From the NCBI GenBank assembly GCA_036346225.1, contig JARFIW010001469.1, positions 11,254,001-11,318,000 of the forward strand: a stretch of DNA of 64,000 nt, given 5' to 3'. This document shows positions 21,554 through 33,729 of the stretch, one piece after another. This DNA comes from Platerodrilus igneus. Taxonomy: Eukaryota > Arthropoda > Insecta > Coleoptera > Lycidae. The translations under genes were made by a program, and so were the position numbers. The notes below the pieces were generated by a model. It was given only the letters and a program-made list of their open reading frames with translations, had not been told where the DNA came from and ran no database searches. Numbering within the stretch: position 1 is the stretch's first letter; each line of letters starts with the position of its first letter.

Positions 21554-22900
21554 TTATTTGTGTCTCTTTTGTATGGGTAAATCAAATTTATTTGTAACTT
21601 TCCCTTTTAACCCATATTTGTTAGTTCCCTGCTTTATAATTATACCCTTGTTATCTATTCTATATCTTAAAAATTTAACCTTATCTTGAAAAAATTCGCA
21701 CTTCTTTAAATTCAAACTTAAACCTGCTATATTTAACTCTAATAAAATTCTTTCTAAATGCACAAAGTGTTGCTCTACACTATCGCTAAATATCAACACA
21801 TCATCCACGTAGTGGATACAAAATTCCTCATACGGTCCCAAAATATTCTGCATAGCCTTCACTAATGCAGCCGTACTCGAGGACAAACCAAACGGAACCA
21901 CCTTAAATTGGTATATTCTTCCTTCTACAGAAAAACCCGTGTATTTCCTTGATTCTCGCGCTAATGGAATCAATCAAAATGAATTCTTTAAATCTAATTT
22001 GCTATAGATTTTCTTACTACCTATTCTCGCTAATATGCTATCCATCGTTGGTGGACAATTGTATTGCGGTTTCGTTGGCTTATTAATCAGGTCATTCCTA
22101 ACTCTACCTTGTAGATTATCCCCCCAAAAGTGTCGTAGAAATTTTTGCTCAAACTGTTGAAATGTTTCTATTTCGCTTTCAACTAAGTTATACCACATTT
22201 CAGCTCCCCTTTTCAGCATCGATTTTATTAAGTTTAATTTATATAGCTCGTCTGTTGAGCCCTGTACCAACATTTTAATGTTTTTCAAAAATATTTTTGG
22301 ATTTAATTTACCATCCCCGTAAAATTTAGTATATTGGTCAATTGAAAGATTTGGTTTAATTAGCCTAATTGGTTGCCTACTATTAAAATTTCCTGAATTA
22401 GTTTTTAAATTATTTATTTCCGTATTTATTGTCCTGAACTCGGTTTCGCAATTTTCTACAATGCTCCGTAATTTGATATTTAAATTCGTAATTTTATCGT
22501 TCGTTTCACTTTCATATTTCTCCTGCTTTGATTTTACTGTTCCAACATGATCCCATACACAGTCTATTTCCTCCGTAATCCTCACGATTTTCTCTTGCAT
22601 TTGCGCTCTCATCTCCGCAATTGTTTGGTTAGTTTCCCTCAATCCATCGCTTAGAATTTTAATTTCTTTACCTAATTTTTTGCTGTTCTCGTCGATTTTC
22701 GTAGTCATGTTTTTCATGGCCTCTTCATTTCTGTCCATTTTACTATTCAGTGCCATTAAAATCTCCATCATTTTAGTTTCCTGTGAGGTCCGCCTTTCCT
22801 TGCTAGAACTTCTTTCCTGGATTATTACAATCTCTTGGGATCCTATTTCCACTCCCTGATTTCTTAGTGCTTCCCTTGTTTCCCGTATTCTTTTGTCCAT
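21554..22900 (-). pseudogene. Gypsy Gag joined to RT by internal deletion, one stop
   Basis: The ORF from 22900 encodes a Gag: a charged coiled-coil region over residues 40-165 (repeated K/E heptads such as MTTKIDENSKKLGKEIK), then a capsid-type segment (FLKNIKMLVQGSTDELYKL, AEMWYNLVESEIETFQQFEQ). Directly after Gag, in the same frame, comes RT: DSILARIGSKKIYSKLDLKNSF, a TGA where RTs have TGG (W), then IPLARESRKYTGFS, VVPFGLSSS and the catalytic YVDD in IHYVDDVLIF. Protease and the RT N-terminus are missing. The deletion left the frame open across the join. RT ends near 21600 and the rest of Pol is absent. Whether the deletion occurred in an active source element cannot be told from one copy. 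Confidence 0.85.
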
Positions 22901-23094
22901 TTTTGAAATTATTATATTTATACTAAACTTTAAATACTAAAATAAATCTGTCTAAATTTAATTAATGTACAAATTTCTCTTAATTTTTGGTTTTGTAATT
23001 TTTCGCAAATTAAAACTCTTTAAATATAGTTCTAGTTTAATTTAATAAATTTATTTTAAATCCCATGGTCGTATTTTCAAATTTATTTTGATTT

Positions 23095-23125
23095 CATTCG
23101 AGCCCCAGGCTTGGGCAACCATATA
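23095..23125 (-). promoter_or_regulatory. Degenerate tRNA-Lys-type primer-binding site
   Basis: On the minus strand TTGCCCAAGCCTGGGGCTCG resembles the tRNA-Lys1,2 primer site TGGCGCCCAACGTGGGGC followed by TCGA. It lies 200 bp upstream of the Gag start at 22900, the expected place, and marks the end of that element's 5' LTR. Confidence 0.5.
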
Positions 23126-24540
23126 AAAAGTACTATGTAGTTTTTGCCCCCACGTTATTGCGTCATATAAAAATTGATATGATAACGTTTTATACACTTT
23201 TTCCCGTTCTTGTAAAAGGTGGGATATTTTAAAGGAAAACTTTAATCTTTCTCTAAAACCTTTATGGGAAACAAAGTGGGATGTAAAGTAGAATCTGTAA
23301 ACGCTGTGAAATATCAGTTAAATCATATATGCAATGCTGCAAGAAATTTACCCGAAACAACAACAAAATTATGCCTTGGTTTTTGAACGTCAATCAGTCG
23401 AAAAAGTCTTTTGACTTCGCAATGTTTACAAATGTCACAAACAAAAAAATTTTTATTGTCACTTTACAACATTTACAAGGTTGCATTAAATGGATAAACA
23501 AAAACCGAAATACTGGCTTTAGTTTTCATTAATTGATGCAAAACAACATCTTCTTACTTATATGGAGCGAATACCCTGGGGCAATTGTCCTTTCCTCGCC
23601 CTTATTACTCTTTAAAGGTCGCTTTGCTGCTGTTCGTGGAAAACAACAAAAAAACACCAGCGGTTTATGTTCCGTGGAACAGCCTATAAAGGTTCGAATT
23701 GCACTACAGGTATCTTTTTTCTTCTAAAAGTTGTTATGTTCAGGGCCTGCACGCAAATATTTTTGTTCTTAGTTAATTAAATCTTACGTTTCTTATTTTT
23801 TTACAGCTATTTGATATTATTAACTTTTGCTTATCTTACACGGTATTATTAAGATGTTACATTTTATATAATTTTATGCATAAAGTTAGGCAACTCTCCT
23901 TACGCGTCGTTCATTGCTACGTTTTCCTGCTACGTCCTTGACAAATATCAGTAGTATTCTAAATTTAAATAGTTACTCATTTTTGGTTTACAATTCAGAA
24001 GTATTAAACGTTTAACTAGGCAATTATACTACCTAACATTGGACACTTAACGTCTTTTGGTTGGAGATAAATAAATTCGTGTGTTGATATGTTCCGATTC
24101 AGTCAAGTGGTTGCTCTTATATATTCGAATTAATAGTATGACGTATCATGTATATTGCGTATGTCGACTCCAAAAAGTTGCTGTCACCCGAACGTAACTT
24201 GTCCGAACGAAAAGATTCTAAGCTTGATGTAGGAACGTCATAATAAACTGTAAGACTTTCTCTTTCTTATCTAGATTCTCTTTTTCGTCGAAAATGTTAC
24301 GGTGACAGCTAGTAGTGGTTGAGTATTTGCCAGATAATAGTATAGCATTACTGTTTCTATAAATTTTGCTTGTACAAGGTTAAAGTTGCACCATTGTTTA
24401 AGTGTGACATTTTTTCCCTATCATATTTTGTTTCAGAAACAGGCCGAAAGTCGTTCTACCCTGTATACCGATATTATTAATTGCTGTAGAATGTAAGTAA
24501 TTTTTGTGGTCTATTAGTTTTAAAGAGAAAAAGTTAGCCA
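23126..24540 (-). repeat. Probable LTR of the Gag-RT element
   Basis: By position this should be the 5' LTR of the element whose Gag starts at 22900. It is AT-rich and without a domain-bearing ORF. It contains CTACCCTGTATACCG (about 24457), the complement of a TATACAGGGT-type word seen in the other long LTRs. I see no second copy in the window to confirm its limits. Confidence 0.35.
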
Positions 24541-25225
24541 AGAGCGAGTCGAATTCGCACTATTAGGGTTCCGTAACAATACTACAGTCAGCAATCAATA
24601 AACCAAATTAATTTGTTTTATTATTTATGTATATTTAAATCTTATCCAAATTTGATTGTGATAACTGAAAAATGAATATATTGTTCCACATTGTACTGGT
24701 ACATTAGTAAATACGTTGTCTATTACTGTGTTTAAAAAAAATTTTCCCAGCAACTACTACACTGTCAAAACAACCTGCAGTTTTCCGATAATCTATGACT
24801 TAATAGCTACTATCCCTATTAAAATCAAAATTTTAGCTTTGGAAATGTAGGAGAACTGGGAGAGGAACGGTCATTTTTGGTACATTTTGAGCTATATCAT
24901 GAAGACTACTGGACCAAAAATTATAAAAAAGATATTTTTAGAAGCCCCTTAGAATCCTCTTTCAGATGATGCTTCACACGAAATATGTATTAAAACTTTT
25001 TTTCTTTTGACCGAATTAACCTCCAGCGTTTTAATCTAAAAATTTTTTTTCTATTTTTTGACTGTCGATATGTGCGCGCCATAAAGACCTAGCATTGTGC
25101 CAAATTTCAAACTCCTACGTTACATAGTTTTCGAGAAAAACCTCTATGACAGACGGACGGACGGACACGAGAGTGATCTTATAAAGGTTCCGTTATACCT
25201 TATAAGGTACGCAACCCCAAAAATT
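24540..25225. mobile_element. Non-autonomous repeat with GGGTTCCGTA-type ends
   Basis: The left side has CGAGTCGAATTCGCAC and AGGGTTCCGTAAC. The right side has TTTTCGAGAAAAACC, GACAGACGGACGGACGGACA, AAGGTTCCGT and GGTACGCAACCCC, so the ends are roughly inverted. I recall this GACGGACGGAC...GGTTCCGT arrangement as a dispersed repeat in insect genomes, but I cannot name the family. No ORF. Confidence 0.5.
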
Positions 25226-25253
25226 ACAGTAAGGTAGTTTACCGTATTAGTAT

Positions 25254-25256
<3 letters not shown>

Positions 25257-25306
<50 letters not shown>

Positions 25307-25315
25307 ATGTATAAA
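25257..25315. repeat. (TA)n microsatellite at Penelope end
   Basis: About 45 bp of TA repeats next to the 3' end of the minus-strand Penelope copy. A similar (TA)n tract lies beyond the 3' end of the other copy (about 28337-28370). Confidence 0.9.
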
Positions 25316-25637
25316 TGGTATTCTTTTTGTAGGTTTCAGGTCTTCTTAAATAGATCAGTACTCTTTTTATAAATCTAAGCTTTCGGATATAATTCAATCC
25401 TTTGTCAAAGATACTAAAATATACAGAAATAATAATACTGTAAAATTATATAGGTATGCTGTTACTTACTAAAGCGAGGCTACAGATATAAATTAAAAAT
25501 ACATTTGTTTAGCAATACAAACATTAAAGATATAAACTTGTTGGAAGTTAGGTAAGTTTGACATTTGACAGGTGTTTTATTTTTGACTGAAAGCTCCCCT
25601 CTGTTTTTATATGTTTATTTAAATTTTAAATAGCATG

Positions 25638-25682
<45 letters not shown>

Positions 25683-27065
25683 GTGTAGCAGCTGTTGTGT
25701 AGATTACTGAATATTTTTAATTTATTTGTTAGTGGTTTGAAAATTTAGAAGATAAGTATATATAGAGCTCAAACTATCAAAATCAGTTTTTTGTTCATAC
25801 TGTTAGAATTTTGAAAAAGTGTAGCACATTTCATGAAATTCTCTTTTCTTTTTATGACTTTCAATGTCTAAAATTTTTGGTGTGTTGAAATTTATCTCAT
25901 GATGAGTGCTATTAACGTGAGTAGTTAAAGCACATGCATTGGGTTTGACTCGTATGTCACTTTTATGTTGAGTAATACGTTGTTTCAACTTTTGTGAGCT
26001 TTGTCCTATGTAAGATTGGTCTGAATTTAAACAATTAATTTTGTAGATAACGTTTCGAGAAGTGGAATTGTTTTATCTTTTACTTTAGAGAATAGGTTAT
26101 TTAGAGTTAAATTATTCCTTTTCGCAATTTTTATGTTAAATTTTTTGAAAATATTTTCTAATTTGACGGTTAAATCTTCTATATAGGGAGATTGAAATAT
26201 TAAAGTAGTATCGTTTTGGTTTTGTGTTATTATTGAGAATTGCATGAGGTGTCATGTGATTGTATAGAGACGTTTAATTAAATTGGATGGATAGTTGTTG
26301 TTTTTAGTATGATAAAGTTTTTTCAAATTTTTTTGGTATAAAGATGGATGACTAATTTTTTTTTAATTCAATTTTTTAAACGTAAGATGAAGTTAATTTT
26401 AATGTTGTATAGGTAATATGATAAATAATTTAAATACCTGCCGGAATTAATAGGTTTTGGTACCAATCTAAAATAATGTTGTTTTCTGAATTTCTAATTA
26501 GTAGAGTGTCTAAAAGGAATCGAGCGATTATTTTCGTTTTCTATAGTAAATTGTATTTTGTTGTTATAACTATTGAAAATTTGTAGGTTTCATTGAGTTT
26601 ATCTTTAGGAATAGCTGTTACTAAATGTCTTTACAAATTTCTTTATGAATGGTAAACTGAAAGGTAGTTTAGGGATCACATTATCTAGTAGGGTGTCCAT
26701 GACAATTTTGGCTAATATAGGACTTAAATTGGAGCCCATTGGACAGCCAAATATCTGAAGATAAAATTTATTATTAAATTTAAAATAACTTGTTTCAAAG
26801 AGACAATTAATAATTTCTATAAAACCGGTTTTGAGATATTACAATTGTTTGTGATGTTTAACCATAAGTTATCAATATTTTGTAATACTAACTCTTTTGA
26901 AATGTTTGTGAAGGTGAAATTACATCTAAACTTATTAATATATAATTGTTTGGTAGTTGGAAGTTGTTTATAAAGGTTGCAAATTCAAAAGAATCTTTTA
27001 CATTGTATTCGTTTAAGATTTGTTGATTTTCTAAAGATAATAGCAACAATTTGAGAGCTTTTCAG
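25316..27065 (-). mobile_element. Penelope-like retroelement, copy 1 (RT and GIY-YIG), decayed
   Basis: Reading down from 27065, an RT is visible with QIFGCPMGSNLSPILAKIVMD near 26750, the CPMGS segment that sets Penelope RTs apart. It is followed by FTIEKEN, IPFLDTLLI and LDWYQN motifs of the RT C-terminus. A GIY-YIG endonuclease follows (26050-25803): IYKINCLN, SYIGQSSQKLKQRITQHKSDI (the Y-I-G motif and the R/H region) and NACALTTHVNSTHHE. This RT plus GIY-YIG pair defines Penelope elements. Stops and frameshifts break the gene, and the 5' end is truncated. A (TG)n tract lies at about 25635-25681 in the 3' part. Confidence 0.88.
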
Positions 27066-27079
27066 TTGGATTAGTTACA

Positions 27080-28310
27080 ACAACAAATACATTTAGCTTA
27101 GAAAACGAAAATAATCGCTCGATTCCTTTAGACATCTACTAAGTGTTAGAAAATTCAGAAAACAACATTATTTTAGATTGGTACAAACCTATTAATTCCG
27201 GCAGGTATTTAAATTATTTATCATATCACTATACAACATTAAAATTAACTTCATTTAGGTTTAAAGAATAGAATTCAAAAATTAGTCATCCATCGTTATA
27301 CCAAAAAATTTAAAAAACTCTTTATCATACTAAAACAATAACTATCCATCCATTTTAATTAAACGTCTTCATACAATCACATGACACCTCATGCAATTCA
27401 ATAATAAAACCAAAACGATACTACTTTAATATTTCATCGTCTCCTATATAGAACATTGTAACCGTCAAATGTAGAAAATATTTTCAAAAATTTACAAAAT
27501 TGCGAAAAGGAATAGTTTAACTCTAAATAACCTATTCTCTAAAGTAAAAGATAAACAACTCCATTATACCAACGAAACGTTATCTACAAAATTAATTGTT
27601 TAAATTTGACCAATCTTACATAGGACAAAGCTCACAAAAGTTGAAACAACGTATTACTCAACATAAAAGTGACATACGAGTCAAACCCAATGCATGTGCT
27701 TTAACCACTCACGTTAATAGCACTCATCATGAGATAAATTTCAACACACCAAAATTTTAGACATTGAAAGTCATAAAAGAAAAGAGAATTTCTGAAATGT
27801 GCTACACTTTTTTCAAAATTCTAACAGTATGAACAAAAACTGATTTTGATAGTTTGAGCTCTATATATACTTATCTTCTAAATTTTCAAACCACTAACAA
27901 ATAAATTAAAATATTCAGTAATCTACACAACAGCTCAAATACACACACACACACACACACACGACACACAACATGCTATTTAAAATTTAAATAAACATAT
28001 AAAAAACAGAGGGGAGCTTTCAGTCAAAAATAAAACACCTGTCAAATGTCAAACTTTACCTAACTTCCAACAAGTTTATATCTTTAATGTTTGTATGAAA
28101 CAAATGTATTTTTAATTTATATCTGTAGCCTCGCTTTAGTAAGTAACAGCATACCTTTATAATTTTACAGTATTATTATTTCTGTATATTTTAGTATCTT
28201 TGACAAAGGATTGAATATATCCGAAAGCTTAGATTTATAAAAAAGAGTACTGATTATTTAAGAAGACCTGAAACCTACAAAAAGAATACCATTTTATATT
28301 GAAATTAAGG
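27080..28310 (+). mobile_element. Penelope-like retroelement, copy 2, inverted and 5'-truncated
   Basis: An inverted copy of 25316-26575, with the same RT C-terminus (LDWYKPINSGRYLNYLS), the endonuclease (SYIGQSSQKLKQRITQHKSDI region, about 27610-27720) and the 3' untranslated end. It begins inside RT about 500 bp later than copy 1. Small differences, a shorter AC tract (about 27943-27965) and independent stops show the arms have diverged. Arms of about 1.25 kb with a spacer of about 0.5 kb make a foldback structure. Confidence 0.88.
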
Positions 28311-28334
28311 TCGTTATCTTTATAAAGAAGTTTA

Positions 28335-28336
<2 letters not shown>

Positions 28337-28370
<34 letters not shown>
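28337..28370. repeat. (TA)n microsatellite
   Basis: TA repeats beyond the 3' end of Penelope copy 2. Confidence 0.9.
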
Positions 28371-28373
<3 letters not shown>

Positions 28374-28419
28374 CTGTGTAACCTCACCACCCTTCGGGAA
28401 CTAAGGTTGGGCCGTCATT

Positions 28420-30660
28420 ATCTGCTGTGACACGTACAAAAAGCCTCGCCAGTTTCCTGGAATAAAATCACAAAAATTTTATTTTGAACTCGAGCCTCAC
28501 TTTTGGGCGCTACGATTTGCTGTGATCCTCTTCTGATAATCGCCTCTTTACTCTTTCCGCCTCGGCTGCTTACCTAGTTAAAACTCTCATCCTCATTCAT
28601 AAAAAAAAACAGACACATTCCTACCACAAACATCAACGTTAACTCTATTTACATCAATATTCATAATACATTAAAATTTCAAAATTAAATTGTAGCATAA
28701 ATTTCAGTATCATAAAATTTCAAGATCAAATTTGTCATCCTTTTAATTTGCATACAAAATTAAAGTCCTTGTAGGATGCCTACTAATTAATTTAACAATA
28801 TTTGCAGACCTGAGTCTGAATAAAAGGGAGCATCTTCCACCCCTTTACGTTAATTAAACAGGTTCGTCTAATTGAGCTCAAAGACATACCCAAATTTTCA
28901 TCAAGAACATAAATACTAAATACTCCTTTCTACTTAAACAAGAAAATTTCACCTTAAAATTAAAATTTTGTTGTTTGTACAAATTCAATACTGTCCATTT
29001 TAAGTAAACAAATTATGAAGTTATTCAACACACACCGAAACATCAAAAATCGAACAACAAAGCATAAGTTACTTGAAGGTTAATGCACTCGTGGCTCCAA
29101 TGTACATCGTCCTTTGTTAATCACACCATTCCAACTGGGTGATGTTTAGGTCCTCGGATTACTGGTCGCTTTTAAAAATTTTCTCTACACCACCATTCTC
29201 TAAAATTGTTTCAGGGCTTTTCAGGAACTCATCTATGTATATCTGAACTTGTTTTGTGGATCCACTTACGATTACGAATAACATTTGATTATTAACACCC
29301 CGGAAAAATAGCAAAGAAATTCATACTTCTTTCACGCTATACCCAAAACTGCCTACTTTTGTTTATTCATTTATCGTTACAATTTCGATAGTTGGTACAA
29401 TAATACTCGTAAATATAACTAGACTTTATTACCTGGTATCTTTTTTTCTAAATGCACTAAATAACTTTCATGGTAGCACGTAAAGAGCAAACTGTTTTAA
29501 AGTATTCAATAATCACCAAAATATACGAGCAAACTGTTTAAAGTATTGAATCAAAATCGAAAATCTAAGAGAGTGAAACTGTTTAAAGTACGGGTTTATA
29601 TAATAGGTAGCCTGCCCGTCGGTTTTGTCCCGCAAACGGACAATTTCCAGAATTTCGCATACTATGTTCCCTTTCGACAGTCGGGCACAGCGATTCTTAT
29701 TAAATTTGCACTCGCGCCAGTTAAATCTCAGAAATTTTCCACACGGCACGCAACCACGTCCGAGAATAACTAATTAATTTTGTATCGAAATCGTTACATT
29801 TACACCTCTCATATCTGCATTTGATTACAACCAATCGTAGCTCTCGTGACGCTGCTCAACCTACGCCTTTAATTATTAGTGTCTTTGCTTGACGCATTTT
29901 CTCTTTCCTTGGCCTTAGTGGTGCAAATCGATACTCTTTCCTATCGGCTGTGTACAATCCACGTGTACTGTTAAATAACCCACTTTATTAGCATTTCCCG
30001 TGAATATTAAACGACGGTTTCTCCAACATTCTTTGTAACCATCTGTTATCTGCAGAATTTAAGCAGAACGTGACTTTTAAATAAACGCTGTTTTGTATTT
30101 CGTGCTAAAGCATCCGACCGTTTCCAATATCCGTAGAATCTACATGTTTATCTAAACAAATTAAACTGAAATTGACTTTTAAAAATACGCAGGTGTGTTC
30201 AATCGTAACATTTGAAATAACACTTCTACGATTTGAATATTATTGGGTTTTTACAAGCTTTTATACATATTATATGTTACTAATGGTTCAATTAACTCCA
30301 ATTAAAATAATAATGAATGGTGTTGACTTCTACCCTTTAATTTTTAGTGAATCCTAATTAAATATTAAATTATTATTTGTACATTTTGTTTAATACCCAT
30401 TACTTGAAAACTGAATTCATTAATATAAATTTCGCACATAATTTTTATTTGATTCTTTGAACAATTAAATTAAATACACGTTGAGCATTTTAATTCTGCT
30501 TCTTTTTATAGAAAGCGTCTTGTAAATAATTTAAATCCCTTATTTTTAATGAAACGAATGAACTTTTATGCTTCACGGTTTTAATAATGAGTATTATCTA
30601 ATAAAATTCCTTATATACGGTGATTAAAATTATTTGATGTAATTAATTAATTTTCTACCC
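28420..30660 (-). repeat. Long LTR-like block C, minus orientation
   Basis: Near 28410 the plus strand reads GGTTGGGCCGTCATTA, the same word as at 30765 (GTTGGGCCGTCATAA). On the minus strand this is a TGACGGCCCAAC primer-site-like start. About 1.2 kb further a TATATAAA-type box (about 29597-29606 on the minus strand) lies at nearly the same distance as in block B. No ORF with a domain. Limits are approximate. Confidence 0.4.
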
Positions 30661-30675
30661 TGGTCTAAATTTGAG

Positions 30676-30678
<3 letters not shown>

Positions 30679-30721
<43 letters not shown>
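30679..30721. repeat. (TA)n microsatellite
   Basis: About 43 bp of TA repeats abutting long LTR block B. Confidence 0.95.
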
Positions 30722-30723
<2 letters not shown>

Positions 30724-30749
30724 CCGTGGACGTCAGAAACTAAGCTTTT

Positions 30750-32880
30750 AACATCGAGCCCCAACGTTGGGCCGTCATAAAATTGTCGTGACGTCGGGAC
30801 AGTCTCTAGATTCACTTTTAAAATTCGTGCCTTTCCTTGGGCCAACACAAGATTTTACAAAAATTCAAAAATTTCACAAAAAAATTCCTTACCCTTTTAT
30901 TTCGCCTTCAAAATCCTGCAGCTTTCTTGGCTAGCTCAGCGTTGCCTCTTCTTGAATACCTAAATTTACAACCATAACTCTTTCACGCTCGCACACCATA
31001 CAATAAAATCGCCAAATAATACAACAACCATACAATCTTTTATTTATAGCTATTTACAGATAAATTATATTCAGTTGTGTTAAACACAGTTTGATACACT
31101 AATTATAAACTCAAATATGGTATGTTTTTTAAGTCCTTAATTTTTCTAATTATTTTTAAACAAATCCAATGAGATATGAGTAGATGGGCCTCACATGTTA
31201 CCCTAAATTGACTACACACTAGAGTATGGTGAGCTCATAATAACCCAGTTTAGTTTATATATGCCTTCTACACCTTGCATAACTTAAAACAAAATTTTCA
31301 CACCCGTTTACCCTTTACAATTCAATTTATATCCTGAATAAAATTTTAAATGTTTTAAATACACCCCTTTTCAATATTTAGCTTCCATAAATTGTCCAGT
31401 ACATGTATCTTTTACGAATAAGTTTCTACAACCAAATATACCACCAAAAAAAATTAACCACACAGCACAAAATTTCACAAATGTTTATCAGACAACAGAA
31501 ATTTCAAATAAATTACCTGGCGAATTCTTTAGGCTTCCTCCCTGTCGAAGATGATTGCCAGAACACCTCGGCTTTGTTTCCATTCACCGTGCTACTCAGC
31601 GGATCCACAGGCCTACACCAACTGCCACCTTTGCAAGCTCTGCGCCTCGTTTCACAGTACCATTCCATATATCATGCATACAAACTTGATTATTTGTGAT
31701 GCTTACCCCACATATATCATGCTTCCATTTATTGATTTTCGTGCTTTGTATTGTAGTAGCCGGACCTTTATTAATTTAAAATGCACTACACGTACTTCAC
31801 GTTAATAATTAGAGGTCCGCTACTACTGTGTTACACTTGCAACTACTCTATTTACGGTAATATAATTACATAAAATACTCACAGAAAGCTTTACTGTTAT
31901 GGTGGTCGGCATTCAGTACTTTATAGAAGCGAAGAGAAGACAAGAGGCTCTCTATAACCTAGGTTGAGTATTTATATAATTTCAAAACCCCCTAAGTGGA
32001 CGCACTTTCACCGAAAAGCTTATTTTCAAATCTAATTCCTAAAATTTTGAATATAACCGACTCGAAATTCGTAAAATTTGTTCCGGTCTACGTGCCGTAT
32101 TCCGAAATCGCTTTCAACCGTCGCGTGTGCATACGTTTGGAAAACTGTCTGCTTTCAACTAATGACAAAATTCTCTGCCGTCACAAACTCCGCCTAAACT
32201 ATATTTATCTCTGTCTTATGTATGTCTGCTGTCTCGTTCAAAACCCCACTTGAGTTACAGAAAATCGATATTGATAACATCTCATTTCAACTCCACGTGT
32301 ATACTGTACGTGCATAAAAATTCCCAACGCTTTTATATCGGTCTCTATCTGTTGTATATTACTGATCGTGCATTTTCTTTGCTCTTTAAGATGTTTGTTA
32401 GTCTTGTTGTTTATACAAACTTACGGTTGGACATAATTTCTATAAAATCCTATCGTAACATGTTCTCGACTTCGTCGAACGTAACCTTTTAAAACGCAGG
32501 TGTTTCTGTTAATTATCGACCGTTTAACATAACAATTCCTAGACTTTATATTTCTTCGTATTTGATAAAACTGGGGTGGACTGTTACACCGAATACATTT
32601 GCTTTGAAAGTATTGATTTTCTTTCCCAAGCACTCTCCCTTATGCATATACGTGTTGGATTAGAATAAATTAAAATTAATTATGCGTATCCTTGAGCTTC
32701 TATTTGCTTCACAACTGTTTTTTTCTTTATGTAATTTTAACATTCCAATTATTAATTATAAAAATACGTTAATACTTGTCCGTTTTTTCTAAATAAATTA
32801 AATAAATTTTGCGCGTAAATAATTTGTTCTTTTCTATATACAGGGTTGTTGAAATTTTATTGTTTCCCACTGATTTAACC
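30750..32880 (-). repeat. Long LTR-like block B, minus orientation
   Basis: On the minus strand its inner end is followed by GGCCCAACGTTGGGGCTCGA, close to a tRNA-Lys1,2 primer site (TGGCGCCCAACGTGGGGC) plus TCGA. A minus-strand TATATAAATA box lies at about 31970-31980, followed by CTATAAAGTACTGAATGCC. The outer end reaches TATATACAGGGTTGTTG near 32838. The short ORFs inside have no domain. Confidence 0.45.
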
Positions 32881-32929
32881 CTTTGAATCCACAACAATAT
32901 GTATATATATAATGCTGTGATAAGGGGTT

Positions 32930-33670
32930 GTTTGGGGGTGTATTGAGTAGTAAGGGTCGCGTAGTGGCTGTAAGTAGCAATGGGAATCAGAAAACTGCAT
33001 TTATTTAGCAGAAAAATGAGTAATTCGTACATTATGTAAATAGCAAGCATTTGACACCCTGTATATAGACCGTAATTAATTTTGGGTAGTGCCAGTAGGC
33101 ATGTCTTTCAACAATGGAACGCGTGCTCAGCAGAGGAATAATCGTACATGTAATTAAATATACCTTGAGAAATGTCATACAAGTTTATAAAATAAAGACG
33201 CAGAAGATAAGAGAAAACCTAACAAATTTTCATGCAATTACGCTGGAACCATAAGCGCTTTGATAAGAAAACGCATTTTTCAAAGATCAATTTAAATAAA
33301 TACATAAACGAAAACAGTACTAGAGTTACATCATTTATTTTTGTACAATTATTCAAAAGCAATATCTATACAAAACAGGAGTTGAAAGTCTGGCCGCGAT
33401 AACAAATAATAAGGCAATTAAAGATTACAAATAAACAACCATGACATGAAAATCCGAAATAATTTCATCAAAAAACAGTTTGAAATAATAAAGACAAATC
33501 TGGATTGGTCGCGACAATCTGTAAAACTGCTTGGAAACCCAACCCAGATGTAGTGGGAAAAAGCTATTTAACAGCCATCGGTGATAAGACAAATCAGTCC
33601 ACACTTGATACACGTCGAAACTACGCACTTTTAACCAGAAAGCTACGTAAGTTATGTATCCCCCAATTTA

Positions 33671-33729
<59 letters not shown>

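Noticed and set aside
25803..25988. Stand-alone GIY-YIG nuclease gene
   Set aside because: It lies downstream of a Penelope-type RT in the same element and is the element's own endonuclease.
30679..30721. TA tracts as TATA promoters
   Set aside because: Long pure TA repeats occur at many element edges and are microsatellites.
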